This document shows, piece by piece, positions 23,600-33,890 of a stretch of 64,000 nt of DNA (its first letter is position 1; each line of letters starts with the position of its first letter). The position numbers were made by a program, and so were the translations under genes. This stretch comes from Ctena decussata (lineage: Eukaryota; Mollusca; Bivalvia; Lucinida; Lucinidae). The stretch spans positions 46,865,454-46,929,453 of the forward strand of contig OZ022502.1 of the NCBI GenBank assembly GCA_963989385.1, given 5' to 3'. The notes under the pieces were generated by a model, which saw only the letters and a list, made by a program, of their open reading frames with translations, made no database searches and was not told the origin of the DNA.

Positions 23600-24970
23600 T
23601 AGCAAATGAAGAAATTATGTCGCTTAAGGTCAAGGCCATATTTTTTACCTTTATCCAAGGTCACTAAAGTCTGTCCAACATCTCCTCTAAAACCATTCGG
23701 CCGATTGAAGCCATATGAACCAAAGTATGTTCAGATCTTCTTGGCCACATTACCAATATGGCCGCCACGCCAATTAATGGTTAAAACCCTTCAAAGTTTT
23801 CCTCCTCCGGAACCAAAGACCCAATGATCTTGAAGCTTGGTCTGTAGCACTGGAGACTCGGGTCCATCATAGTTTGAACAAATCATAATCGTGCGTTGAC
23901 CTTGACCTTATATATATATGGAAGGGTCAGTTTTGGTGTGTATTATGCTTTTATATGAGATCATTCTTAAACAGTCGATTTCTCAGAATGTTTTCAAGTC
24001 TTACGTTTAATATTTGGTATATATGCTAAGCTAAATGAGCAAACGAGGGTTTTATATTGCTAAAGGTTAATGTCATTCAGTTCAAGGTCACTGAGATTCT
24101 GTTGCCCGTTTACATTTTCAAACATCTTCTCCTCTGAAGCCACTGATCCAATTGCAGCCATATTTCATATAGAGCTTCACTTGGTCAAACGACCCAGAGT
24201 TTGTTCAGATGGTCTCTGTCTCATAACCAAGATGGCCGCCACGCCCATATATGGTAAAAACTTCAAAATATTCTTCTCCAGAACCAAAGGCCTAGTTGTG
24301 GCCTAACGTAGAACTGAGGACTCGGGCCCATCATAATATGTACAAATCATTACCGTGCGTTGACGTTGACCCAATCTATGTCAAGGTTAAAGGCCCCATT
24401 GCTCTATCAGCATGAAAATTTTTATCATGAGGTATCGCTGCAAGCTTGTCACTATAGTTTCGTCCTTGTAAATGACTGGGATTAGCCAGCTTTAAAATAA
24501 TAAAACATCCTTCAGTTTCACATAAAAGGGATATGAAAACTTATTTGGGTCATTTCAGTTGGCAACTAAAATGACCTACTTTCGATTTCATAAAATGGTA
24601 AAAATACAATGTACAATGTGGAGTCCGAATCACTATCCCGCCTATGTTTATATAGCATTGCTAGACGGGAAACCAGAACAGGAATTGTACAAGTATTTTG
24701 TGTAGCGAATCGTTATTTTTCAAAAACTTGTTATCTCTACTTTTTGCCAGTAATATGACTCAATATATGCACTTCGACCCACATTTTAGTACCAAACGTG
24801 AAGGTTGAACATCGTTTTACAATGATTTGAGTTTAGGTGTTTTTACCGCTGATAGGACTATGGAGACTTTAACTTTGGCATATAAGCTTTTATTTGGGAA
24901 AATGCTTAAACAATGTTTCATGGATTTTTTTTTCAAGCCTAGATATAACAAGAATTTCGCAGTATGCTAT
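23600..24970 (-). repeat. AGGTCA-rich repeat, inverted units interrupted by a MITE
   Basis: Inverted units resume at 23600 and run to 24390, then continue from 24873 ('CTTTGGCATATAAGCTTTTA') to about 24970. The interruption 24391-24868 is a TTAA-flanked insertion. Confidence 0.8.
24391..24868 (+). mobile_element. TTAA-flanked MITE, Kolobok/piggyBac type, copy 1
   Basis: 478 bp. Left end AGGCCCCATTGCTCTATCAG, right end CTGATAGGACTATGGAGACT, which are imperfect inverted repeats. TTAA lies on both sides (24387-24390, 24869-24872). A second copy sits in the gag gene at 48465-49009 with the same ends and TTAA flanks. TTAA targets are known for piggyBac and Kolobok superfamilies, and the AGG start favours Kolobok (inference). 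It carries no transposase. The surrounding repeat unit reads continuously once the insertion is skipped. Confidence 0.85.
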
Positions 24971-26182
24971 GTCGCATCTTCATTGCTCTTCCACACGTGC
25001 ATGAAGGGCGATAACTCTTGATAGTTCACTGAAATTGTCGGATTACAGGAACGCTATATTAAACTGTTTTTAGTCGAAAATTAACGTTTTAGGGCGTGCC
25101 ACAATTGCAGTATTTTGTATTGCAAGAGAATTTAGATAAACCATTTATTTCCAGATCAATTCATGCGCAGCAGTCACTTTTTCTCCCAATAGTACGTATT
25201 AGTCTGAAAGAAATCGGATTTTTTTTTTAAACATATGGGGGTATGGATAAAATTTTCATTATTCTTGAGAGTTGATCAGTTGAAAATATTAGGAAATGGT
25301 TATACAACAACAAGGATATAAAGAAAATAAACTTATTTTGCATTCGAAGGAAAAAATTATTTCTAAGAAAGAAAAAAGGGAAATAACTTATGATTAACAT
25401 TGAAACTGCATAGCAGTTAATGGTAATGAACACATATCTCTTTATAACTGCTGACTTGGCTTTGCAAAAATATAGGCCATATTTTTATGAGCTTCCTTTT
25501 ATATAGGTCGTTATATAAACATAATTAAATTAAATTATTCAAGTTACGATTTTCAAAGAAATAAATGAAGCAAAACAAGAAATTAGATATCTTTTATACA
25601 TGTTTTATACTTGTTTTTATCGTGTGGTTCATTATTTTTGCACAATTTTTTAGGTTGGTAGTATGCCAACCATATATTTAATATAAACTCTTAATTAAAG
25701 CTAATCAGCAGAATGATTTAGTCGTGTATTTCATGTATGAGAGTGGGTGGGGTAACTAAGACACTGAGTTAGTCATACCGTAATACTGGGTAACTGGTTA
25801 ATTCACAATCTTTGTCATATTATATTAACAGTCGTAGATATTGGCCCCAAAGGGCAATGACTCTTTGGATTAAATTATGCATTGCTCATACTTTTCCATA
25901 GCTTGGTTTAAACTTTATTTTATTTGCATAAACACTTAAACATTTAAATACATTTCAAAACATTATATTTTAATAATAAATATGCAAATGGGATTCAGAA
26001 GAAAGTCAAACGACCTTTTTTCAAATTTGTATCCCTGTTTTCCATAGCTTAGCTGTTACTATGGTACTATTATCAACTACGGCGGACTTTCCTCACAAAG
26101 GATCAGTTTTAGATCATTTTTTGGTTTAAACATTTTTTTTTTCGAAAAATCTATGTTCAACATATATTGTGACAATCTCTAT
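24970..26182. other. Unassigned AT-rich DNA
   Basis: No gene recognised. 25985-26040 shares 'GGGATTCAGAAGAAAGTC' and 'TTGTATCCC' with 1982-2025. The 68-codon minus-strand frame at 25227-25433 has no motif. Confidence 0.4.
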
Positions 26183-26187
26183 ATAAG

Positions 26188-26598
26188 TGTGGTAGAGACG
26201 GGATTAACTCTGTTATTGGGCATTATTTCGGGTGAATACGGTGTTTAGTGTTACCCATTATATGGGAAGTTAATAGTGCTGTAATGTTTTAATTTGGTCA
26301 TTTGTGACCTCCCTTGTGACTTATTTGTGTAAATTGGATATCTTGCCTGGATTGTGCAGTTTATTAATTTCAGGGATAGAGAATACTTTTGTAGAGATAA
26401 AATAATAATATTTCGGCATTATTGACATCTAGCTGTTAAGCAGGATGCACAAGAGTTGGATCAGTTTGTGAATTTCATATACTGAGCTCCGACTAGTGCA
26501 CCCTCCTTAACAGCGTATTCATTTAAAATATTGTCCATATATTCTGCCTATGTCCATCTAATGGTTTTGTTGTTGTTGAAAATGTCTAGTTTAGATCA
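26188..26598 (+). repeat. 5' LTR, first part
   Basis: Nearly identical to 53354-53763. It breaks off after 'TCTAGTTTAGATCA', where the insert begins. Confidence 0.92.
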
Positions 26599-26810
26599 AT
26601 CCATTTCTTTTCGGTCAGTCTTTTATAGTAATATGTGCGATATTGTTTCAGTCTATTTCACGTCTTTCTGTATTCAGTATCATGAGATATGAGTAAGTTT
26701 CTTATCGCACGATTTTGCTAGTCTTTTAAAGTGATTGTTTTGAGTGTTTTAGTCAGTCGACCGCTTCGCTACGTAGAGACAGGTCTGTGTATTTTGTTTT
26801 GTTTCTGAAA
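26599..26810 (+). repeat. Block L, outer copy
   Basis: 'ATCCATTTCTTTTCGGTCAG' to 'TTGTTTTGTTTCTGAAAT'. It is almost identical to 42472-42683 (one A/G difference noted near 26692). Confidence 0.9.
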
Positions 26811-27222
26811 TGTTTTAGCCTTTGGTTTTCGTTGGTATAACTATTTCTAAGTTTTTATTACTTCTTTAAATTACTTCGAATGATCTCTGAAAGATTGCTC
26901 TTTATTTTAATGGCGTTAAGCATTTGGGTAAAATTGCAGACCTAGATCAGCGGATCAGTCTGTTCCTATGGGATTCTCAGACCAGGACCTGTACTGTTTG
27001 CAGTTTGGCTAGGTCGGATTTTGTTTCTTTCTCTAAAAAAAGAAAAAAAAAAAAATGAGTTTTCAGCTGTTAGTGTCTTAGGATAATTGGCAAAGGTATC
27101 CCATTATATGCGCTAGTTATGTTACTTGTGGCGATATTTATTTGCAAAATCAGGAGTCCGGTTTCATACACGTCTATTTTGTAGTTCTCACAATTTAGAT
27201 TAGATTTTAATTCTTATGCTTA
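26811..27222. other. Unassigned DNA left of the long-TIR element
   Basis: No gene recognised. An A-rich stretch lies at 27036-27056. Confidence 0.4.
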
Positions 27223-27227
27223 CATAA

Positions 27228-28385
27228 CACGCCTACTAAACGAAAGAATGCGTAACCATCGGTTAAGAACGCGAAACAATTCGAGCGACATCCGGTTTAG
27301 CATTCGATGACGCAAAAAGGTAAACAAACTTTGCATTTTCTGTCTTTCGTGAGCGATATAAATTTGTTGAGGAAATAATTGAAAAATCGGGGAATGTCAT
27401 GCAATAGCCCATGCATATCGAAGTTTGTCGAGTAAATCTCAGACCACCTGCTTTGCGCATATTGGCTGAATTAATTTTCGCGTGCTGAAGGTGTGTCGAA
27501 CCCATCGAAAACACGTGGAAATTGGTGATGTATATTGTATTTTATTTGATTTTGCGGTTTGCTAGAAGTTTAGCATATCATCATGCACACATGATAGACA
27601 CATATGGTTATTTGTGCTATGGACCTTTTGGTTGTCAATGCTGCATAACCGAGAAATCACTGAAACAATGGTCGAAAATGGGTGGTTGAGCATTCGATCT
27701 ATATAAATAATAAGAAAATTGACAGCTATCAAGCAGGCCTGATTTCATCTCCACGGCTCCAGGAACACATGCAGCTTATTCTACGGAATCGTTTCTTAGC
27801 CTTCCTGACGAGCAATGCACTGGTGTTTCGGAAATTAATAGCATTTTGATGAAAACATTTGCAGTCTCCCAAATCATAGTATATAAGGATTTTTACACAG
27901 ATATCGTGCTTTCAAACCAATGCATTGACCCTGAAATTATCTAAAATATGATTTGACATGTTTTAAAATTTTGGTTTCCGTAAAGAAGTGCTAATCTGTC
28001 CAATTTTGTTGGTTACGCATTAGAGTGACCGGTTGAGAATTGGAGGAGCAAAGGAGAAAGTCGCAACTAATGCCCCTTTGTATATGCCAGCATCTAACTA
28101 TAACCATAAGTTGTCTACACATGCGTTTTAAATTGTATTAAAATCATTAGATGCAGAAAATATTAATGAAAAAGTCCTTATTTGACAAGGACATTGGAAT
28201 ACTGAGTTTGAGTACATTGACTGAATGGCAAATTGATTCGTAATTTACCTCTGCAGAAAATAAAAATGCCCTTTTGCATTTCATAAAGGCCCATACCGTT
28301 ATATTATTTTTTGTATGGTTAAGCATTCGACAAATGATGCTTGAAAAGAAATTGCCTGTATCTCTAGAGCAGTGCCGTTTTGTTC
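27228..28385 (+). repeat. Left terminal inverted repeat of the long-TIR element
   Basis: Uninterrupted arm. It starts CACGCCTACTAAACGAAAG and contains 'AGCATCTAACTATAACCAT' near 28090. Homology with the right side ends at about 'GCAGTGCCGTTT' (28370-28381). It crosses without a break the position where the right arm holds the pogo-like insertion, so it serves as an empty-site control. Confidence 0.88.
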
Positions 28386-28487
28386 AGCCTATGAACTTTG
28401 CATATTGTACAGATTTTGTACCGTGTTCAGGTTATTATTATTTGTTGCCCGGCATGATTAATTGATGAGCTAGAAGGTATGGCCGGT

Positions 28488-28755
28488 ACAAATGTGGTTC
28501 TTCACTGTTACATGCCTGTATGTGCTCCTTTTGTGATGACCAATGTTTCTTCTTCCAATTACATAATTAAAATCTAAAGTAGTTCCTTCAAGGATTCAAT
28601 TTCTACACACATTTATTGATTGCTTGCCACACAGGGGGTACTATTCATAATGTGGTTCTTCACTGTTACATGCAAGTTTGTGCTCGTTTTATGATGACCA
28701 GTGTTTCCTTCACCCATTACGTAATTATCTAAAATGGTTCCTTCAAGAGCAGAAA
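28488..28755 (+). repeat. Direct duplication of about 110 bp next to the GIY-YIG relic
   Basis: 'ATGTGGTTCTTCACTGTTAC' occurs at 28492 and 28650, each followed by similar text through 'TTCCTTCAAG'. The copies lie just 3' of the GIY-YIG reading frame (minus strand), so they may be part of the gene's 3' region. Confidence 0.75.
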
Positions 28756-28793
28756 AATTATTCACAGGAAGAAACATTGGCTATACTCTGAAT

Positions 28794-28817
28794 TTTCGGC
28801 TACTCAAGCCTCATCAG
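28794..28817 (-). other. Hammerhead-ribozyme-like core (weak)
   Basis: Minus strand reads CTGATGA, then GGCT-loop-AGCC, then GAAA. This matches the conserved hammerhead core boxes with a 4-bp stem II. A possible stem III (ATTCA with TGAAT about 30 bases on) does not give a clean U-H cleavage site and stem I is not evident. It overlaps the last codons and stop of the GIY-YIG relic. Penelope-like elements are known to carry hammerheads, but this one may be chance. Confidence 0.25.
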
Positions 28818-30160
28818 TATTCCTGACATGATCTGGCGACGAAAGCCATAATTTCTTGAATTTAATAAGACTGACGCATCTCTAATATGCTGTCTATGAA
28901 CTGTTGTCTGGTGGCGGAGGGAATCGCCTGTTTCTCCAATGTAGTTTTCTCGGCATCGGCTACACCGGACCAAATAGATAAGATTTTTAACATCACAGGA
29001 CATAGGTGTCCTTACTTTGAAAGATTTTCCGCATTTAAACTGGAACTCTTTCTATTACATAAACCACACTTGGCTCTATTACATTTTGTCACCTTCGGAA
29101 AATCATAATTATTAAATATTTAGCACGAGTTAAATGTCTGGTCAAACTTTGAGGTGGACGTTTGCTTTTTATGAGCTGAAAATCGTCTAATAATTCTTTC
29201 ATGGTTTCATCTTCATATAAATTTGGTAAGTTATGTTTTATTGTATTGAATAATTCAGGGTTTTTAGGGTTAAATGTAGATACATAAGTTAAAATATAGT
29301 CATTATTTTTCTCTCTTATTATTTGGACTGATGCTTCTTGTTCGACCCTTTTTTAAAATCGACGGTCCTTTTGCGTCTGGGTCTATAAGACTGTCCTTTT
29401 AATTGAATATCTTTTATTTCTTTAGTGAATGGTGTTTAATGGTATATCTATTACAGAAGTCAGTTTCATATTCTTTAAACCGTACCTCGTTTTTAGCTTT
29501 CCATTGTTTCCTCTTCTCTCTTTGTGTTTCATACCCAACATAGTAATACGAATTTCCTTTGCTCTCCTGGAAGCTTTTTCAGATATTATTGATAACAATT
29601 CTTCATTTCTTCATGGCTATCAGCCGTCAATTCTAGCCAGTCTTTTTCTGTCTTAAAATCGTCTAAAACTCGTCTTTCTCTTCTTCTTTGTGGGTCATCT
29701 GGCTCCCCAAATATGTTATGTATTTGCAATTCTTGTGGTATTATAATCGGTTTCTGGTTTCTCAAGACTTCATATGTTGAGGACAGTTTTTCATTCCGAA
29801 GTTTAATATTATTGTTTCTTCCTGTCATTCAGTTCTTATACCATTTATTTTCAATGGTACGTTTAATTCTCCTTGCTTCTCTCTCCCAAGTTGGTGGAAT
29901 AATTCCCTGATGTTTTACAAAGTTGTTGAGTAACTATCTGATTCTCATTATTGTAAGCTGCTTGAGTGGGAGATGGTGTAGGTGTTGCGACATCTTGAAG
30001 CGTTTGTTGTCTTTGATGATGTAGGTAAGATAGTTAATATCATAAATATCTAATCAAATTTTCTTACTGGTTTAGACTCATATTCTAGATCATCGATTTT
30101 AGTTCCTTTGGACCCTCTTTTGATACTATTTAGTCTTTGAATCGACTTTGAAACGGCACT
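28800..30160 (-). pseudogene. Broken gene with Penelope-type GIY-YIG nuclease at its C-terminus
   Basis: Reading minus-strand pieces from 30160 down gives four parts. First is a basic N-terminal part with 'GIIPPTWEREARRIKR'. Next is an 80-codon open stretch (29828-29586). Then comes 'YILTYVSTFNPKNPELF' with 'LIKSKRPPQSLTRHLTRAK' (about 29320-29125) and a Cys pair 'KCNRAKCGLC' (near 29065). Last, after a frame change, is 'NLIYLVRCSRC' plus 'NYIGETGDSLR' (28800-29003). The last part fits the GIY-YIG endonuclease of Penelope-like elements, which nicks DNA. At least two stops and two frame changes break it. I find no RT motif (YxDD) in any frame, so RT is deleted or was never there. The gene lies wholly between the two TIR arms. 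Confidence 0.7.
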
Positions 30161-30162
30161 GC

Positions 30163-30422
30163 CCTATAGTTAAAGTTTGTTTCAAGCATCGTCTGTCGAA
30201 TGATTAAAGGGACTCCAATGCTTAACCATAGAGAAAGATGTAACGGTATGAGCCATTATGAAATGCAAATGGCCTTTTTATTTTCTGCAGAGGTAAATAA
30301 TGATCTCTGATTTATCAATCAATGCGCCATTTTGTCAAATTACTTCAAATTTAGTATTCCAATGCCCTTGTCCAGAAAAGGATATAATTAATATTTCTGC
30401 ATCTAATGATTTCAATACAATT
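30163..30422 (-). repeat. Right TIR arm of the long-TIR element, inner piece
   Basis: The reverse complement of about 28120-28385 ('TCATTAGATGCAGAAA', 'TTTACCTCTGCAGAAAATAA', 'TTAAGCATT' match in order), with several per cent divergence. It ends at the TA where the pogo-like element begins. Confidence 0.85.
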
Positions 30423-30601
30423 TAGGGGAAAATGGGGCAAATGGACACCTTAAGTATTTTCGAGGACTCAAACTAAAGAAAAATAACAACTTAAATAAAA
30501 GAAGTATCTTAACTTTAGCACATGACATTATAGCATTTCTTTATGAGTAAAAAACATTTCTATTCATTTCCGGTTTTAACTGACGCAAACCAGATACAGT
30601 A

Positions 30602-30656
30602 TACCCAATCTGACCACTTACCCCACCGTGTCGGGGCAACTGGACACCCTCGATAT
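30602..30656. promoter_or_regulatory. Subterminal transposase-site pair, left side
   Basis: 'GACCACTTACCCC' followed 7 bp later by 'GGGGCAACTGGACACC', its near-complement. It repeats the terminal motif of the element. Likely bound by the transposase N-terminal HTH (inference). Confidence 0.55.
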
Positions 30657-30857
30657 AATGGCATATTCAGGATGATACAAAGACCACAATGCAGCCTAGG
30701 TAGATGTTCTCCACTGTTTTTAATTTAAAAGGTGTTACTGTACTTTTTCCTAATATGCTATTTAGTTTCTATGGCGACTGTAAACCCACGTGCTAGGCTT
30801 CTTCCGCGTATTCAGTTATTCATATTTACCGTACCTGTTGGCCGTGGGGTTCTTTAA

Positions 30858-31248
30858 AGAAGGCGGAGAATCACGTGACTTACCTCGCTTATTTTGTATC
30901 TGAATTCGGACAGAACTGGTAAGGTAATTGTTTATTAATTCCTTGATATACAATGAATTTAGATGGGGTAAAGTGCATATACCTCGTCTTCATTCGCAGC
31001 AAACAACTATCGGGCGTATCTTTGCTATGCACTGTAGTTTTCCACACAACTACCAGCAAAGACTTTCTGACTTTGCTCGAAGCTGTGTGGAAAAATACAT
31101 TGTGCACGGAAACGGCTTTTACTTATGGCTTGCTGCAAGGTATCTGCACTTTAATGCATGATCATTGAGTATTAAAGAAATTATGGTCAATTTTCTTACT
31201 CGTTCTGTCCGAATATATGTACAAAATATCATGTGATTCTCCACCGTG
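30858..31248. mobile_element. Foldback MITE flanked by TTAA
   Basis: 391 bp, TTAA at 30854-30857 and 31249-31252. The left end 'AGAAGGCGGAGAATCACGTG' pairs with the right 'CATGTGATTCTCCACCGTG'. Pairing resumes inward ('AAGTGCATATACC' with 'GGTATCTGCACTTT') to a centre near 31060 with 'CCACACAACT'/'AGCTGTGTGG'. Overlapping frames here are palindrome artefacts. Piggybac/Kolobok-type target, family unknown. Confidence 0.7.
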
Positions 31249-31252
31249 TTAA

Positions 31253-32120
31253 ACCTAATTTCCAACTGCATGTAAAAAAATCAGGTATGAGGAAAACATG
31301 CACTTAAAATCTCCTTCATTTCTAATAAGGTACTATCTAGCAATAATACTCAAAATTTTCCTGAAGTGATACCGATCCTTAAGTCAACATGTGCGAAATT
31401 GCGTTCAGACATTCGTAATTACGTTCACTTTCCTTCAGACCTTCCAATTGTTAATATGACTACGACATTTACACGGGTTTCTACTGGTAGATGCTCTTGA
31501 AGCTGTGTCTGCATTTGTATGTATTCAATATAGTGGTCTAAACCAAATCTCAAGGCAAGGGCGTAGCTACCTAAACGCAAATAAGCAGATGCCTATTGAA
31601 ATTTTGTCAAACAGACAAAATTTCAACAAACACCTGCGTACTTGCATGCTGTAATTTTGTAAATGGGACAAGATTTCAGTAGCAGGGCCATCAGATATTA
31701 GGATATGCAATATGTTAGTCGTTAGCACCTAGATTTTCCCTCAAAGATTATAAAGCATTATTGTGCGTATCATGTAATTACCTCTAGCTACGCCCCTGCA
31801 AGGTCATCGGCTTCCTGCAACTATGTATCGTTTACTGCTTTCGTTTTGCATTTTAACTCCTCTGTGTTCGTTTGTCTTTAGATCTTATCTTTAAATGACA
31901 AGTTTCAATTATAGTGTTACTTTTTTACAAGCAAATCTCAGCGATACTGGTCAGGACAATATTAACAACAATGTAAAGTGCTCCCATACAGTGATATACC
32001 GCGATTATTTAAGACAAACCCAAAAAGTATCATCTCAAATGGCTGTGAAGATAAAGAAGCAACAATTCAGTAACTTGTACCCTGGCATTTATATCTAGAT
32101 AACAAACATTTTGTCTAATA
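31253..32120. other. Unassigned part of the pogo-like element
   Basis: No recognisable gene. A 67-codon frame (31895-32098) has no motif. A second diverged repeat is possible around 31555-31800 ('GGGCGTAGCTACCTAAACGC' and 'CTAGCTACGCCCCTGC' are inverted partners). Confidence 0.45.
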
Positions 32121-32123
32121 CCT

Positions 32124-32386
32124 CAGTAGCCTAATTAAGGTGGGTATTTTGCGATAATTAACATAGCACTTCTCCATAAAAACAAAAGTTGTAGGTACTC
32201 TTTAGAAGCGCCTCACCGAGGCGCTTCTAATGGTTACCCACAACTTACGTTTTTAAGTTGTAGATACTCATTAGAAGTGCCTCTGTGAGATGCTTCAAAT
32301 GAGTACCCACAACTTATGTTTTTTATGGAGAATTGCCAATCATTATCCTTCAATTATCACCAATACCCGCCTTAATTAGGCTACTG
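32124..32386. mobile_element. MITE with two internal tandem hairpins
   Basis: Terminal inverted repeats CAGTAGCCTAATTAAGG at left and its complement at right, with good pairing for about 70 bp. The middle contains two successive hairpins, each opening with AGTTGTAG(G/A)TACTC and closing with ACCCACAACTT around an AGAAGCGCCTC / GAGGCGCTTCT-type stem. No clean target duplication. 263 bp. Confidence 0.75.
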
Positions 32387-32431
32387 TAAAAATGCAAGGT
32401 GACAACACTCAGTTACAAAATCCTTTAAACA

Positions 32432-33395
32432 AGAGTTGTCAGAAGACAACGAAGCGCGCCTCATGGGTGCCCGATTCTCACAGTTATAAAGTCCTACAAA
32501 AATATTTGTTTATCTGCTGTGTCAGATCGAACCATTATCCAAGGTATATGATGAATACCTACTAAACAATGCTCAACATATGAAGCAAAATCACTGAAGC
32601 ATGATATGTATGTCAGAGTGACCTCAAGTCCTTCAAAGTGTCAGACTATAAATATGATTTAAATAAGTTTTGGAGATACAAGGCAAAATCAGTGAACCAT
32701 GAAATATAGGTCACAGTGACGTACAAATAGCATGAACTCATTTGCAGAGAAAGACTGAACCATTATTCCATGTACGCTAGAAATCTTCTAAAATGTGCTC
32801 AAGATTTAATAAAAAATCACTGAACCATGAAATTTAGGTCACAGTGATCTATGAATGGCATGAGGTCATTCGCAAAGTCAGGCTGATCAACTATGCCAGA
32901 TATGAGGTTAATCCATCAAACAGTGTTGGAAATATGAGGCAAAATCACTGGACCATGAATAAAGGTCAAGGGCATTGGACTCCGTATGGTAGCTCTGCAG
33001 CTGCTGCAATTATAGGGATATGCTATTTGACCAATTATCAACTCTCTTGTCTCAAAGGTATCATCAAAACTAAAAAAAATGCCTTAAAAACGGTGCCAAA
33101 CACCAAAGTCAGTCAACCGTAACATGTAGGTCAAGGACATAGAATTGTGTCATGCAGCTGCTGCAGTCATATGGATGTATATATGTAACGAGTATGATGA
33201 CCCTAGCTGCAGTAGTTTGTAAAATACATTGTGAAACATCGAGTTAAACGCAAAAGTTAACATGGTTAACCTGATCACGGACGCCGACGAGGACGCAAAA
33301 GCAAACGCTAACGCAAACGCTAATGGATACTCGGACTACGACGCCGGGGGAATCGCATAAGCCCTCCTTTGCTTCGCAAAGGCGCGCTAACAAAT
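32432..33395. repeat. Repeat element with about 120-bp internal tandem units
   Basis: Starts 'CAAGAGTTGTCAGAAGACAA' with 'GAAGCGCGCC' and ends 'GCTTCGCAAAGGCGCGCTAA'. Between them 'CACTGAACCATGAAAT' plus 'AGGTCACAGTGA' recurs near 32590, 32690, 32818, 32943 and 33112. Non-coding. Confidence 0.65.
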
Positions 33396-33631
33396 GAGCC
33401 GCGACACAAGAAAACCAACAAAGTGGTTGTGCGCCCAGCGCACTCAGATCAGCCTGGACATCCGCCCAGTCTGATCAGACTCTTCACCAAGCGTTTAAAG
33501 GGTAGCTAAGGGTCAAAGCTATCTACATGCGGACAGTGCAGACTCTGATCAGACTGGGCGGATGCCCAGGCTGATCTGAGTCTACGCTGAGCGCACAATC
33601 ACATTGTTGGTTTTGTCGTGTCGCAGTTCAA
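33396..33631. mobile_element. Palindromic MITE
   Basis: The left arm has GCGACACAAGAAAACCAACA and 'GTTGTGCGC', 'AGATCAGCCTGG', 'TCTGATCAGACT'. The right arm repeats these as complement, ending 'GTTGGTTTTGTCGTGTCGC'. Arms of about 80 bp, centre near 33515. A related degraded copy may be at 35655-35880. Confidence 0.8.
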
Positions 33632-33890
33632 ATAGTAAACAGAATTAATTATCAAAAGAATCAGGTACAACAAGACCTATGACATTACGATGGAGATGCG
33701 CGCTAAACATTGTCAAACTCTGTAGAGAGCATATTCATTCTGACAATGAAGATTCTGGCATGACTGAGCGGAAGCGCAAGCTAAATCGAGTCTTCGCTGG
33801 GTGCTGGCTTAAATTCAGTAAAACATACAGTAAGCTGAACAACAAGAAATCCACAATGTTATGAACCGATCAACCTAGTGTATTAATCTA

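Noticed and set aside
27263..27514. 83-codon minus-strand frame in the TIR
   Set aside because: It lies in the TIR arm, shows no recognisable motif and has no supporting context.
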